Origin: Clostridia bacterium
GTDB lineage: Bacteria; Bacillota; Clostridia; Acetivibrionales; STF1-152
Assembly (NCBI GenBank): GCA_028280575.1
Contig: JANQLN010000092.1
Location: 1-64,000 of the forward strand
Direction: 5' to 3'
DNA length: 64,000 nt
Made by a program: the position numbers and the translations under genes. How positions within the stretch are numbered: the first letter of the stretch is position 1; the number at the start of each line of letters is the position of its first letter. The notes beneath the pieces were generated by a model that saw nothing but the letters and a program-made list of their open reading frames with translations, searched no databases and was not told the DNA's origin. This document shows positions 1 through 8,540 of this stretch, piece by piece.

Positions 1-48
1 CAAGAACCTATACACTAACATTTTCTAAACTCATTCCCAATGATAACT

Positions 49-97
49 GTTTCATTATACACATAAATCTTCTCATGTTAAAAATGGGGAAACTCAA
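49..97. repeat. Intergenic repeat, copy A (upstream of proS)
   Basis: About 50 bp that recurs at 1995-2046 with a few mismatches and a 2-3 base indel. Both copies share the blocks CATAAATCTTCTCA and GTTAAAAATGGGGAA. The two copies lie on either side of the complete proS transcription unit in the same orientation. No coding potential was seen. Confidence 0.7.
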
Positions 98-117
98 AAT
101 TTTTCCTTTTGAGTTCC
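88..117. terminator. Hairpin, possible terminator of an upstream gene
   Basis: ACTCAAAA (92-99) pairs with TTTTGAGT (107-114), extended by flanking GGAA/TTCC. It has no strong T-run of its own but sits between the window edge and the proS promoter, so it may end transcription coming from outside the window. Confidence 0.4.
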
Positions 118-147
118 TCAATTTGCTCCCATTTCAAGGGATAATTC

Positions 148-176
148 TTGACAACGTATGTTATCATATATATAAT
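148..176 (+). promoter_or_regulatory. Sigma-A promoter of the proS T-box transcript
   Basis: TTGACA at 148-153 and TATAAT at 171-176, separated by exactly 17 bases: a perfect consensus. The start would fall near 183, at the beginning of the T-box leader. Confidence 0.85.
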
Positions 177-189
177 AACAAAAAAAAGC

Positions 190-441
190 TGTGAAGAGGA
201 AAAGTAGGACATTGATTGTTTTAAGAGAGGCAATGCCTGAGGCTGTGAGTATTTCCATACATGACTGTTTGAATCCCACCTTGGAGCCCTGTATTAAAAA
301 AACAGCGGATAATCTCCGTTAAAGGATATATGAGAGGATCTTAAAATTTAATTTTATGATCAAATTGGGTGGTAACGCCGATAAAGCCTCGGTCCCTTTT
401 AGGAGCTATAGACAAACTCCTATAGGAGGTCGGGGTTTTAA
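190..441 (+). promoter_or_regulatory. T-box leader of proS
   Basis: The leader begins with the GTGAAGAGGAAAAGTAG-type 5' segment and carries the T-box core variant GGGTGGTAACGCCG (367-380), which pairs with uncharged tRNA acceptor ends. A competing terminator follows: the segment around 383-400 can pair with GTCGGGGTTTT (432-442), with an inner GGAG/CTCC helix. T-boxes switch on aminoacyl-tRNA synthetase genes when the cognate tRNA is uncharged; the gene downstream implies tRNA-Pro. I could not assign the specifier codon with certainty. Confidence 0.8.
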
Positions 442-497
442 TGTGGGGAAAAATTGGAAAGCGGTTTGGCTGGTTAAATGAGTCGGAGGGATAATAT

Positions 498-1931
498 ATG
501 GCAAAGAAAAAATTTGTAGAAGAAATTACATCCATGGAGGAAGATTTTGGCAGGTGGTATACGGATGTTGTCAAAAAGGCAGGTCTTATTGACTATTCAA
601 GTGTCAGGGGATGCATGATTTTAAAACCCTATGGTTATGCAATATGGGAGAACCTGCAGAGAAAGCTGGATAAAAGATTCAAAAAAAAGGGTATTCAAAA
701 TGTATACATGCCAATGTTTATTCCGGAATCTCTTTTGCAGAAGGAGAAAGACCACGTGGAAGGATTTGCGCCTGAGGTTGCCTGGGTAACCCATGGAGGA
801 CAGGAAAAGCTGGCTGAAAAGCTTTGCATCAGGCCTACGTCGGAAACCCTGTTCTGTGAGCTTTATGCCAGAGAAGTTAAATCATACAGGGATTTGCCCA
901 AATTGTATAATCAATGGTGTTCCGTAGTGAGATGGGAAAAGACTACCAGGCCTTTTTTGCGAAGCCTGGAATTCCTTTGGCAGGAAGGGCATACGGTACA
1001 TGCAACTGAAGAAGATGCCAAAAGGACTACAATAGACATGCTTAATATATATGCCGACTTTAGCAGTGAAGTACTTGCCATTCCCATGATAAAAGGGCAA
1101 AAAACTGAAAAGGAAAAATTTGCAGGTGCCAGGGAGACATATACTATTGAAAGCCTGATGCATGATGGCAAAGCTTTGCAGTCAGGTACCACCCATCATT
1201 TTGGGGACGGGTTTGCCAGGGCTTTTGACATACAGTATCTTGATGAAAACAATGAGCAGGTTTATGCGTGGCAGACCTCATGGGGAGTGAGCACCAGGCT
1301 GGTAGGTGCAATTATTATGGTTCACGGAGACAACAGGGGACTTGTGCTGCCGCCTGAAATAGCACCGGTTAAAGCTGTTATTGTTCCCGTAGCAATGCAT
1401 AAGGAGGGTGTTTTGGAAAAGGCAAAGGAAGTAAAAGAGATGCTTGGCGGCAGCATGGAGGTTTTACTGGATGATACCGACAAAAAGCCCGGCTGGAAAT
1501 TCAACGAGTATGAAATGATGGGAGTACCTTTAAGAATAGAGCTCGGGCCTAAGGATATGGAAAAAGGGCAGGTTATTCTTGTCAGGCGGGACAATGGACA
1601 AAAAATAATTGTGCCGGCTGCCGGAATTTCGGATAGGGTTCAAAAAGTTTTAAGGGACATACAAAAGTCCCTTTATGAAAAGGCTTTGAACCACAGGAAC
1701 GAAAATACGTTTTCAGTTGCCGGCTTTGAAGAGCTTGCTGAAAAAATAGAGGCCCGTCCGGGCTTCTTTAAAGCAATGTGGTGTAAGGATATGGAATGTG
1801 AAGAGAAAATAAGGGAGCAGACGGGAGCTACCATAAGATGTGTGCCATTTGAACAGGAAAAGCTTTCGGACAAGTGCCTGTGCTGTGGAAAAGAAGCCGG
1901 GGCTATGGTTTATCTTGCCAAAACCTATTAG
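498..1931 (+). CDS. proS: Proline--tRNA ligase (short, archaeal/eukaryotic-type)
   Basis: Class II aminoacyl-tRNA synthetase that charges tRNA-Pro with proline in the cytoplasm. At 477 residues it lacks the large editing insertion of the E. coli type and matches the short ProS type 3 family. Visible are RPTSET and the motif 2 region [20 protein letters not shown], the TSWGVSTR segment, the anticodon-binding region, and a C-terminal zinc-binding-like extension with CKDMEC and CLCCG, ending in KTY as is usual for this type. The start is supported by GGAGGG at 485-490. The gene is monocistronic: its own consensus promoter and T-box lie upstream and a strong terminator directly downstream. Identity is very secure. 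Confidence 0.97.
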   Translation: MAKKKFVEEITSMEEDFGRWYTDVVKKAGLIDYSSVRGCMILKPYGYAIWENLQRKLDKRFKKKGIQNVYMPMFIPESLLQKEKDHVEGFAPEVAWVTHGGQEKLAEKLCIRPTSETLFCELYAREVKSYRDLPKLYNQWCSVVRWEKTTRPFLRSLEFLWQEGHTVHATEEDAKRTTIDMLNIYADFSSEVLAIPMIKGQKTEKEKFAGARETYTIESLMHDGKALQSGTTHHFGDGFARAFDIQYLDENNEQVYAWQTSWGVSTRLVGAIIMVHGDNRGLVLPPEIAPVKAVIVPVAMHKEGVLEKAKEVKEMLGGSMEVLLDDTDKKPGWKFNEYEMMGVPLRIELGPKDMEKGQVILVRRDNGQKIIVPAAGISDRVQKVLRDIQKSLYEKALNHRNENTFSVAGFEELAEKIEARPGFFKAMWCKDMECEEKIREQTGATIRCVPFEQEKLSDKCLCCGKEAGAMVYLAKTY

Positions 1932-1952
1932 ACAAAATTAACCGGTATTTAA

Positions 1953-1984
1953 AAAAAAGCTTTCATAATTGAAAGCTTTTTTGG
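1953..1984 (+). terminator. Rho-independent terminator of proS
   Basis: AAAAGCTTTC (1955-1964) pairs perfectly with GAAAGCTTTT (1971-1980) over a 6-base loop, continuing into a T-run; it begins about 20 bases after the proS stop. Confidence 0.85.
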
Positions 1985-1994
1985 TGTCCAAAAG

Positions 1995-2046
1995 GTTTCA
2001 TAATACGCATAAATCTTCTCAAATGTTAAAAATGGGGAAGCTCAAA
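1995..2046. repeat. Intergenic repeat, copy B (downstream of proS)
   Basis: Second copy of the repeat at 49-97, in the same orientation, just after the proS terminator. It ends immediately before the promoter of the PfkB-kinase gene. Confidence 0.7.
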
Positions 2047-2057
2047 CAGATTAAAAA

Positions 2058-2086
2058 TTGATTATATTTTAAATTATAAGTATAAT
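2058..2086 (+). promoter_or_regulatory. Sigma-A promoter of the PfkB kinase-tex operon
   Basis: TTGATT at 2058-2063 and TATAAT at 2081-2086 with a 17-base spacer, about 30 bases before the start codon. Confidence 0.75.
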
Positions 2087-2117
2087 ATATGGAGAAAGAA
2101 AAACAGGGAGTAGTAGG

Positions 2118-3053
2118 ATGATTACAGCTATGTGTGTAAGTCCGTGTGTGGACAGGATATATTGTGTCAATAATTTTGAAACAGGCAAAATGTACAGGGT
2201 ATCGGGTACTTTTGTTTCCGCAGGAGGTAAAGGTGTGAATGTTGCCAGGGCTGCTTCGCTTATGGGTGAACAGGTGAAATGTATTGGCTTCAAAGCAGGA
2301 TATGCGGGACAATGGCTGGAAAAACAGGTTATGGGTGAGGGTATTGAGGCCCTGTTTGTTGAAGCTGAAGGTGAAACGAGAACCAATATAAATATTATTG
2401 ACCGGGAGGGCAGGACTGAAACTGAAATACTTGAACCCGGCCCTGAGATAAAACCCGGAGATATTGATGTTTTTATGGATGTATTTGAAGGATGTCTTGA
2501 AAGCACCGGAATACTTGTCTGTTCAGGAGGACTTGCCCGGGGATTGCCGGCGGATTTTTACAGGGAAATAATAATCAGGGTCCGGAAAAAGGGTATAAAG
2601 GTTTTACTGGATTCAAGCGGACAATCGCTGGACAGGGCAATCCGTGTGGGGCCTTACATGGTAAAGCCCAATATGCGTGAACTCAAAGGTTTTGCTTCGG
2701 GTGATTTAAATACGGATGGGGACATCATTTGTGCAGGCAGGAAAATATTGAATGAAGGTGTTGAGATTGTCATAGCATCACTAGGACAGGAAGGCGCGTT
2801 TCTAATAAGCAAAGAAGCTTGTCTAAAGGCTATAGTACCCGATATCGAAGTGGTAAATACCATAGGCTCAGGCGATTGTTCGGTGGCGGGCTATGCAGTG
2901 GGAATTAAAAGAGGATATGACCTGGAAAACTGTTTCAGGCTATCTATGGCTTGTGCGCTGGCCAATACACAATTTGAGGGTATAGGACTGGTTGAACGGG
3001 CTATGGTAGACGATTTTTTTCACAGGATAAAAGTGTTAAATGCCGGAGGTTAA
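2118..3053 (+). CDS. PfkB-family sugar-phosphate kinase (1-phosphofructokinase-like)
   Basis: Cytosolic ribokinase/PfkB-fold kinase of 311 residues. Seen: the N-terminal SAGGKGVNVARAASLMG signature that binds the sugar phosphate, and the C-terminal NTIGSGDCSVAGY signature with the GxGD anion hole and catalytic Asp. The overall pattern fits the FruK/LacC branch (fructose-1-phosphate or tagatose-6-phosphate kinase). No PTS transporter or fru regulator adjoins it, so the substrate stays open. An RBS (AGGGAG, 2105-2110) precedes the ATG. The next gene, tex, starts 2 bases after the stop, so the two are co-transcribed and probably translationally coupled. Confidence 0.85.
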   Translation: MITAMCVSPCVDRIYCVNNFETGKMYRVSGTFVSAGGKGVNVARAASLMGEQVKCIGFKAGYAGQWLEKQVMGEGIEALFVEAEGETRTNINIIDREGRTETEILEPGPEIKPGDIDVFMDVFEGCLESTGILVCSGGLARGLPADFYREIIIRVRKKGIKVLLDSSGQSLDRAIRVGPYMVKPNMRELKGFASGDLNTDGDIICAGRKILNEGVEIVIASLGQEGAFLISKEACLKAIVPDIEVVNTIGSGDCSVAGYAVGIKRGYDLENCFRLSMACALANTQFEGIGLVERAMVDDFFHRIKVLNAGG

Positions 3054-3055
3054 AT

Positions 3056-5203
3056 ATGTCAGGAATTATAGAGCAGCTCACAGAGGAGTTTCAAATAAGA
3101 AAAATACAGGTTGAAAATACTATAGGGCTTATTGATGAAGGAAATACAATACCGTTTATTGCCAGATACAGGAAGGAAATGACAGGAGAGCTTAACGACC
3201 AATTGTTAAGGGAGCTTTATGAGAGGCTTGTTTATCTTAGAAATCTTGAAGAAAGAAAGAATGATGTCAGGCGGCTTATTGATGAACAGGGCATGTTAAG
3301 TGATGAAGTCGTTGCTGCTCTGGAAAAAGCGGTTACATTGCAGGAAGTTGAAGACATATACAGGCCCTATAAGCCTAAAAGAAGGACAAGGGCTTCAATT
3401 GCCAGGGAAAAAGGCTTAGAACCCATGGCAGAGCTGTTATTTGGGCAGAACGCTTCCGGAAATGATATAGATAAAACGGCTGCGTCGCTTATTAATATGG
3501 AAAAAGGCGTTAATACTGAGGAAGATGTACTTTCGGGGGCTATGGATATAATGGCTGAATGGGTATCGGATAACGCTTCTTACAGAAAGTTAATGAGGAA
3601 TATTATTTACAGGGATGGTATTATAGTAACCAAGGCCAGGAAGGATGAGGACTCCGTCTATAGTATGTATTACGACTTCAAAGAGCCTGTGAAAAAAATT
3701 GCTTCCCACAGGATACTGGCTGTTTTAAGGGGGGAAAGGGAAGAATTTCTGGATGTGATTCTGGACGTCCAGCATGAAAAAATAAAAAGAAGGCTTAAAT
3801 TGAAAGTTATTAAAAGAGAGGGTTCGCCATCCGCCGCGTATGTGGAAAAATCTGTTGAAGATGCATATGAAAGGCTTATACTTCCGTCCGTCGATAATGA
3901 GGTAAGAAATGAAATAAAGGAGAAGGCAACCGGGCAGGCAATAAAAGTTTTTGCTGAAAATTTAAGGAGTTTGCTTCTCCAGCCTCCGGTAAGAGGAAAA
4001 GTCGTACTGGGGTTTGATCCTGCTTACCGAACGGGCTGCAAGCTGGCAGTTGTTGATGAGACCGGAAAGGTTCTGGATACCGGGGTTATTTATCCGACTC
4101 CTCCCCAAAGCAAAGTTGAGCAGGCTAAAAAAGCAGTTAAGGATTTGATAAATAAATATAAAATAGATATTGTATCAATTGGAAATGGTACGGCTTCCCG
4201 TGAAGCAGAAATTTTTATTGCCGAGCTGATTAAGGAAACAGACAGGGAAGTTCTTTATATGGTTGTAAGTGAGTCCGGTGCGTCGGTATATTCCGCGTCA
4301 AAGCTGGCTGCCGAAGAATTTCCGGAATACGATGTAGCATTAAGAAGTGCTGTTTCTATTGCAAGAAGGCTCCAGGACCCTCTGGCTGAGCTTGTGAAAA
4401 TTGATCCGAAGGCAATAGGTGTAGGCCAATATCAGCATGATATGAATCAAAAACCCTTGGGGGAAGCACTTCAAGGTATTGTGGAAGATTGTGTCAACAG
4501 TGTGGGAGTTGACCTAAACACCGCGTCGCCATCACTTTTGCAATATATATCCGGTATAAGCCAGGCCGTTGCAAAAAATATTGTTGAGTTTAGAGAGGCA
4601 AACGGTAAGTTTAAAGACAGAAAACAGCTCTTAAAGGTTAAAAAGTTAGGGCCTAAAGCATTTGAGCAATGTGCGGGTTTCTTAAGGATAACAGACGGGA
4701 ATAATGCACTTGATAATACCTCCGTTCACCCTGAGTCGTATGGAGCGGTTATAAAACTTACGGATATTTGGGGAAATGGATCGGATAAAGTTAAAAATGG
4801 TATTTTTCATGTCAAGGAAATAACTGATGATAGGGAATTGAATAAAATAGCCGGGCAGCTAAACCTTGGTATTCCTACATTAAAGGATATTTTAAGTGAG
4901 CTTAAAAAGCCGGGCAGGGACCCAAGGGACGAATTACCCAAGCCCATGCTTCTTAAGGACATTATGGACATCAAGGATTTAAAACGGGATATGGTACTAA
5001 AAGGAACTGTCAGGAATGTAGCGGATTTTGGAGCATTTGTCGATGTAGGTGTGCACCATGACGGACTTGTCCATATATCCGAGATGAGCGACAGCTTTGT
5101 AAAAAACCCTATGGATATAGTGTCAGTAGGTGATATTATTAATGTAAGAGTTATTGATGTTGATTTAAAGAGGAAAAGGATATGTCTCAGTATGAAAACA
5201 TGA
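3056..5203 (+). CDS. tex: Tex family RNA-binding transcription accessory protein
   Basis: A 715-residue homologue of Tex, a conserved nucleic-acid-binding protein linked to transcription and toxin expression in several bacteria. Domains in order: N-terminal helical Tex-N region; central YqgF/RNase H-like domain starting near VLGFDPAYRTGCKLAVVD (about residues 318-335); helix-hairpin-helix region containing DLNTASPSLLQYISGIS (about 484-500); C-terminal S1 RNA-binding domain from about residue 640 (KGTVRNVADFGAFVDVGVHHDGLVHISE). The length is typical of the family. GGAGG at the end of the kinase gene serves as RBS. Confidence 0.95.
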   Translation: MSGIIEQLTEEFQIRKIQVENTIGLIDEGNTIPFIARYRKEMTGELNDQLLRELYERLVYLRNLEERKNDVRRLIDEQGMLSDEVVAALEKAVTLQEVEDIYRPYKPKRRTRASIAREKGLEPMAELLFGQNASGNDIDKTAASLINMEKGVNTEEDVLSGAMDIMAEWVSDNASYRKLMRNIIYRDGIIVTKARKDEDSVYSMYYDFKEPVKKIASHRILAVLRGEREEFLDVILDVQHEKIKRRLKLKVIKREGSPSAAYVEKSVEDAYERLILPSVDNEVRNEIKEKATGQAIKVFAENLRSLLLQPPVRGKVVLGFDPAYRTGCKLAVVDETGKVLDTGVIYPTPPQSKVEQAKKAVKDLINKYKIDIVSIGNGTASREAEIFIAELIKETDREVLYMVVSESGASVYSASKLAAEEFPEYDVALRSAVSIARRLQDPLAELVKIDPKAIGVGQYQHDMNQKPLGEALQGIVEDCVNSVGVDLNTASPSLLQYISGISQAVAKNIVEFREANGKFKDRKQLLKVKKLGPKAFEQCAGFLRITDGNNALDNTSVHPESYGAVIKLTDIWGNGSDKVKNGIFHVKEITDDRELNKIAGQLNLGIPTLKDILSELKKPGRDPRDELPKPMLLKDIMDIKDLKRDMVLKGTVRNVADFGAFVDVGVHHDGLVHISEMSDSFVKNPMDIVSVGDIINVRVIDVDLKRKRICLSMKT

Positions 5204-5228
5204 AATAAAATATAAGTTATGGTGGTAT

Positions 5229-6026
5229 ATGATTACTTTAAAAATATTATTAAGAAAACCTTTAAATATACTGTATATAGGAATTTTTTTCATTGTTATG
5301 GAAGTTATATTCAGGCTGAGCAGTATAGGAGCTATTGTTTCAGGGCTTGTTAAATTAGGTGATTCCGATATTTTAAAAAGCCTTATTTCAGTTCTTCAAT
5401 TCGTGACAAGCAGAACTGTTATTCCATACGTTGCATTATCTATTCTTGCGGTTTCCATATTTGGTGGCATATTTTTTGGCGTACTGCTTTCAGGCTATCT
5501 TTTTAAGGTTAATAACGGATTATTCGGAAAAGTTACCATTAAAAAGGAGTTTGTAAAAGGAATAATTAAGCATTTTAAGAAAATGTGGTTTCTTACGGCC
5601 AGGGTAATTTTAATAAGCTGTCTTTTTATACTTTTCCTGGCGATAGCAATGGTGCCTTTAATTGTTATCTTGAGAGCAGTCAGGCTAAGCGACCAGGGAG
5701 TAGTAGTAATTTCAACATTCATAGGTTTTTTAACTGCTGCTTTACTGTTTCTTGGCAGCATGTATTACAGGATATATATTATATTCTGGTACGCAGCAGC
5801 CATAAATAACAGAAAAAATGCATTTTCAGAAGGTAAGAAAACGGCAGATAAAAAGTTTTGGAAGCTTGTATTTGCAATGGTATTATTTGATCTGGTTTAT
5901 GCAGCCGTATATATTACATTTACCTATTTTGATGATTCAATATATCTTCTCTTTAGCAGATGGGCTTTTAATACAATGTTCTTCAGTTATTATATAACCC
6001 ATTTTTTTGCAGAGTACAAAAGGTAA
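5229..6026 (+). CDS. Integral membrane protein of unknown function
   Basis: A 265-residue protein with about six hydrophobic segments (first near residues 14-38, then about 60-85, 115-140, 150-175, 215-235 and 245-260), positively charged loops and no recognisable catalytic motif. I do not recognise the family with confidence; a DUF4013-like or general clostridial membrane protein is possible. It follows tex by 25 bases on the same strand with a weak RBS (GGTGG), so it may be the last gene of the PfkB-tex operon. Downstream it converges on the SleB gene with only 8 bases between the stop codons. Confidence 0.7.
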   Translation: MITLKILLRKPLNILYIGIFFIVMEVIFRLSSIGAIVSGLVKLGDSDILKSLISVLQFVTSRTVIPYVALSILAVSIFGGIFFGVLLSGYLFKVNNGLFGKVTIKKEFVKGIIKHFKKMWFLTARVILISCLFILFLAIAMVPLIVILRAVRLSDQGVVVISTFIGFLTAALLFLGSMYYRIYIIFWYAAAINNRKNAFSEGKKTADKKFWKLVFAMVLFDLVYAAVYITFTYFDDSIYLLFSRWAFNTMFFSYYITHFFAEYKR

Positions 6027-6034
6027 GCCTTTTT

Positions 6035-6724
6035 CTATCTGGCAAAGTTATGTTTGCCTATTTTTATAATTATTTTTCTTGACCATATCCATCTGCTGGT
6101 TGCAGTAGCAGGATTCCAGTAATAAATGCATCCATAGGTCGGGTCCCAACCGTTAAGGGCGTCTCTTGCCGCTTTGTATGCGGTATTATTGGGAGCTAAG
6201 TTGATTTGGCCGTCTGAGACGGCAGTAAAAGCTCCGGGTTGGTATATGACTCCTGCTATTGTACTTGGAAAACGGCTGTCCCTTACCCTGTTAAGCACAA
6301 CCGCACCTATTGCAACCTGTCCTGTATATGGTTCTCCCCGGGCTTCACCATGTATTATGTGGGCCATCAAATTTAAATCCTTGCTGGCAGTGGTACTTGT
6401 GGCCCGGCCGGTAGGAAGCCCTATTGCCGCCAGTGTTTGCGGACCGGCTATTCCGTCTACCTTCAAGCCATTTCTAGCCTGGAATAATCTTACTGCTTTA
6501 TATGTCTTATAACCGTAAATACCATCAACCCAACCTTCATAATACCCCCAGTTTTTAAGCCTGACTTGAATATTACGTACTTCACTGCCCCTTGAACCGT
6601 AATGGGAAAGTGTGGCAATATTCCTGTTATACAAATAATGCAGCCTGTTATTCATGCCTAAAACAGAGATTAAAACTATTGTTAGCAATATGACGGCAGT
6701 CATGTTTCTGGACGCTTTTTTCAA
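6035..6724 (-). CDS. sleB: Spore cortex-lytic enzyme SleB-like cell wall hydrolase
   Basis: Secreted lytic transglycosylase-type enzyme that degrades muramic-lactam cortex during spore germination. Seen: an N-terminal signal or anchor segment (about residues 9-24), a peptidoglycan-binding domain (about 42-100, GSRGSEVRNIQVRLKNWGYY and VDGIAGPQTLAAIG), a short TS-rich linker and the Hydrolase_2 catalytic domain from about 118, with HGEARGE carrying the conserved catalytic Glu. The length of 229 residues is normal for SleB. No ypeB partner lies next to it, whereas bacilli usually have the pair. It is one of the signs that the organism makes spores. Confidence 0.9.
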   Translation of the reverse strand: MKKASRNMTAVILLTIVLISVLGMNNRLHYLYNRNIATLSHYGSRGSEVRNIQVRLKNWGYYEGWVDGIYGYKTYKAVRLFQARNGLKVDGIAGPQTLAAIGLPTGRATSTTASKDLNLMAHIIHGEARGEPYTGQVAIGAVVLNRVRDSRFPSTIAGVIYQPGAFTAVSDGQINLAPNNTAYKAARDALNGWDPTYGCIYYWNPATATSRWIWSRKIIIKIGKHNFAR

Positions 6725-6777
6725 AATCCATTCTCCTTCCGGGGCTACTTTTTTAATTCTTGCATAAATTCCAATAA

Positions 6778-6808
6778 AAAAATGCTATACATTTATATAG
6801 CATCATTT
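6778..6808. terminator. Hairpin terminator upstream of sleB
   Basis: ATGCTATA (6782-6789) pairs with TATAGCAT (6796-6803) with A/T-rich flanks on both sides. On the minus strand it would stop read-through from the small membrane-protein operon into sleB. Confidence 0.6.
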
Positions 6809-6860
6809 TAGTTTTAATTATTCTATAAGAAAATATGCAAAACTTTGAAAAATAAACAAG

Positions 6861-6897
6861 TACTCCATACCTTAAATTTTATGAAAGCATGGAGTAT
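6861..6897 (-). terminator. Terminator of the small membrane-protein operon
   Basis: TACTCCAT (6861-6868) pairs with ATGGAGTA (6889-6896). Read on the minus strand the stem is followed by a T-rich tail (CTTGTTTATTTTT). It lies immediately after the stop of the 6898-7143 gene. Confidence 0.6.
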
Positions 6898-7143
6898 TTA
6901 GAAAAATAATATGTACAAAAGCAGTATTATAAGCAGCTGGTCTTCAATACCTTCCGTAATGAGAATGAAAATCAGGCCAACTATAAGTATTTCTTCTATC
7001 CCGATATTATTGAAAATATCCAAAAAGGGTAGATTATTTCGCTCTTTCTGTGGTGTTGCTTTTTCTTCATCCTTATTGGGCAGCGGGATTTTTTCTTCTT
7101 TTTGTGGAATCTTTTTCATATTGGAATATCTTGCATGTTGCAT
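6898..7143 (-). CDS. Small membrane protein with acidic/basic N-terminus (family unknown)
   Basis: An 81-residue protein with a lysine/glutamate/proline-rich N-terminal half (about residues 9-38) and a C-terminal hydrophobic half (about 48-81) containing GIEEILIVGLIFILITEG and then a second hydrophobic stretch. That membrane block matches in layout the segments of the neighbours at 7931-8182 and 8364-8540: acidic residues, then a hydrophobic run ending LI/LF. It is last in a minus-strand run of small genes. Function unknown; the segment pattern resembles small hydrophobic proteins common in spore formers, which is inference. Confidence 0.65.
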   Translation of the reverse strand: MQHARYSNMKKIPQKEEKIPLPNKDEEKATPQKERNNLPFLDIFNNIGIEEILIVGLIFILITEGIEDQLLIILLLYILFF

Positions 7144-7157
7144 TACCGCATCCCCTT

Positions 7158-7535
7158 TTATTCTTTTTCTTTTTCATCAAGAAGTTTTGCAACAGCCGAA
7201 AACTGCAGCAGCATGATACAGTTCTTTAATTTTTTTTGCCGTTTTTCATTTAAAAATGGCCTAACAGACTGCAGTAAATTTACCCGGGGATCACTCCTGG
7301 AACCCAGCCTATCCATCACCCCCTTTATTCTTTGCATCATTTCCATGTTTTCTATCATGTCGCTTCCGGGCATACCGGAATTATTCTCTGATTGTGCCCT
7401 TTTTTCCCCGTTGGGATTTTCCTTGCCCGATGATGAGGTAAAGGCATTTATTATGTTTTTGAGATTTTCCTGCATACCTTCTTTATTTAACATTTCCGCT
7501 ATTTGTTTTACTTTGTCGTTGAGGTCTTCACTCAT
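7158..7535 (-). CDS. Small hydrophilic hypothetical protein
   Basis: A 125-residue soluble protein, mostly helical by composition, without transmembrane segments. Residues 1-30 are amphipathic (DLNDKVKQIAEMLNKEGMQE), a low-complexity Ser/Asn/Gly/Lys stretch follows at about 34-55, then a basic helical C-terminus (RPFLNEKRQKKLKNCIMLLQ). I do not recognise the family by name. An RBS (GGGAGGA on the minus strand) stands before the start. It lies between two small membrane-protein genes and is probably part of the same operon, so a membrane-associated complex is possible but unproven. Confidence 0.7.
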   Translation of the reverse strand: MSEDLNDKVKQIAEMLNKEGMQENLKNIINAFTSSSGKENPNGEKRAQSENNSGMPGSDMIENMEMMQRIKGVMDRLGSRSDPRVNLLQSVRPFLNEKRQKKLKNCIMLLQFSAVAKLLDEKEKE

Positions 7536-7582
7536 AAAAGATCCTCCCTTAAAAAAATCGTTTAGTAATGTATATTCAAATA

Positions 7583-7903
7583 TTACTTAATAATGTCCCT
7601 GATTTTTCCTATGATCTCTTCCCCATGTTCCCCAATAAGGTTTTTCATTTTTTCAAAGTCCTCTCCGCGGACTTTCTTTTTCAAATCATCCTTATCGATT
7701 TTGAGATCATTGAGCCTGGACGGGTCAAATTCATTCAATTTCTGCATGAAATCATCCTTGTTGATTTTATTGATTTTTTTTGCAAGCTCTTCCGTATCAC
7801 CATTCTTTATTTTTTCCAGAGCACTGTTTATTTTTGCTTTCAGCATTTTTTCGTCCATTTTCCCTACCAAATCATTAAACATCTTGTTAAAGTTATTACT
7901 CAT
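7583..7903 (-). CDS. Small charged helical hypothetical protein
   Basis: A 106-residue, highly charged (Lys/Asp/Glu), predicted all-helical protein with no membrane segment. The start is placed at the ATG whose first base is 7903 (MSNNFNKMFNDL), because AAAGGAG lies at the right distance from it; an ATG 9 bases further upstream overlaps the RBS itself. The sequence contains heptad-like stretches (DTEELAKKINKINKDDFMQK) suggesting a coiled coil. No family recognised. It lies in the minus-strand run of small proteins. Confidence 0.7.
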   Translation of the reverse strand: MSNNFNKMFNDLVGKMDEKMLKAKINSALEKIKNGDTEELAKKINKINKDDFMQKLNEFDPSRLNDLKIDKDDLKKKVRGEDFEKMKNLIGEHGEEIIGKIRDIIK

Positions 7904-7930
7904 TATAAACATCTCCTTTATTGTTCTTTA

Positions 7931-8182
7931 CTATTTGGATGCTGCCTGGTCAGTATCATATTCTTCCAACTGTTCATCTTCTTTTCTTACATTGTCACAC
8001 AACAGGAATATGAAAAGGAATACTATCAGGATAATCAATATATAGTTATTTTCCAGCACATTGAACCTTGTTTTTTCTCCTGAAAACAATATAAAAAAAG
8101 TAATAATAAAAAAAATCAATTCATCATTGCCATCCCTAAACAGTCCTTCAACCCCCCTTGCAAGGTTGTTAAAAAACTCCAT
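7931..8182 (-). CDS. Small two-segment membrane protein
   Basis: An 83-residue protein with two hydrophobic segments: GNDELIFFIITFFILFSGE (about residues 18-36) and YILIILIVFLFIFLLCD (about 47-63), followed by an acidic tail (NVRKEDEQLEEYDTDQ). The first segment shares the E-L-[hydrophobic]-FF-I-[x]-F-[x]-LF layout with the two segments of the 8364-8540 gene and with the C-terminal block of the 6898-7143 gene. The RBS is GGGGGG before ATTTTC-ATG. Function unknown. Confidence 0.7.
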   Translation of the reverse strand: MEFFNNLARGVEGLFRDGNDELIFFIITFFILFSGEKTRFNVLENNYILIILIVFLFIFLLCDNVRKEDEQLEEYDTDQAASK

Positions 8183-8363
8183 GAAAATACCCCCCGGTTA
8201 TTTTTCACTGGTTCCGTATTTAAACGCATGGAAACCATTCATACTTAATATAGTATGAAACAGAAGATGTATCTGTTACAGTTTTTTTGTAATGCAGCGA
8301 AAAAAATAGTATGTAATTGTATAAATACCTTTAACTGTTTTAATCGCTATTCTTGCCCCGGTT

Positions 8364-8540
8364 TCAGTAAAACAATAATAGGAAAATAAGTATGAAGAAC
8401 AAAGCGGAACTGTTCTTTTCACAGCATAAAGCTTCATCATAATATCCTCGCAGTATTAACAGCGGCCTGTTGTCATAAAATAGCAGAAGATAGATTAATA
8501 TAAAGAACAATAATTCGCTATTACAGGATAAAGTACCCAA
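8364..8540 (-). CDS. Short hydrophobic protein with duplicated membrane segment (TTG start)
   Basis: A 58-residue frame read on the minus strand from a TTG whose first base is 8540, preceded by AAAAGGAGG at ideal spacing; stop TGA at 8366-8364. The protein is an internal duplication: SELLFFILIYLLLFY (about residues 8-22) and SALFFILIFLLLFY (about 45-58), joined by a linker rich in Tyr, Asp and Cys (RGYYDEALCCEKNSS). This is the layout of small hydrophobic repeat proteins that I recall from clostridial spore formers, but no function can be read from sequence. It is easily missed because of its size and start codon. It is upstream of, and on the same strand as, three other small proteins. Confidence 0.7.
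   Translation of the reverse strand: MGTLSCNSELLFFILIYLLLFYDNRPLLILRGYYDEALCCEKNSSALFFILIFLLLFY

Noticed and set aside
7102-8083. Plus-strand frames across the small membrane-protein operon
   Set aside because: They mirror the minus-strand genes, lack RBSs and have Phe/Ser-rich composition typical of antisense readings.
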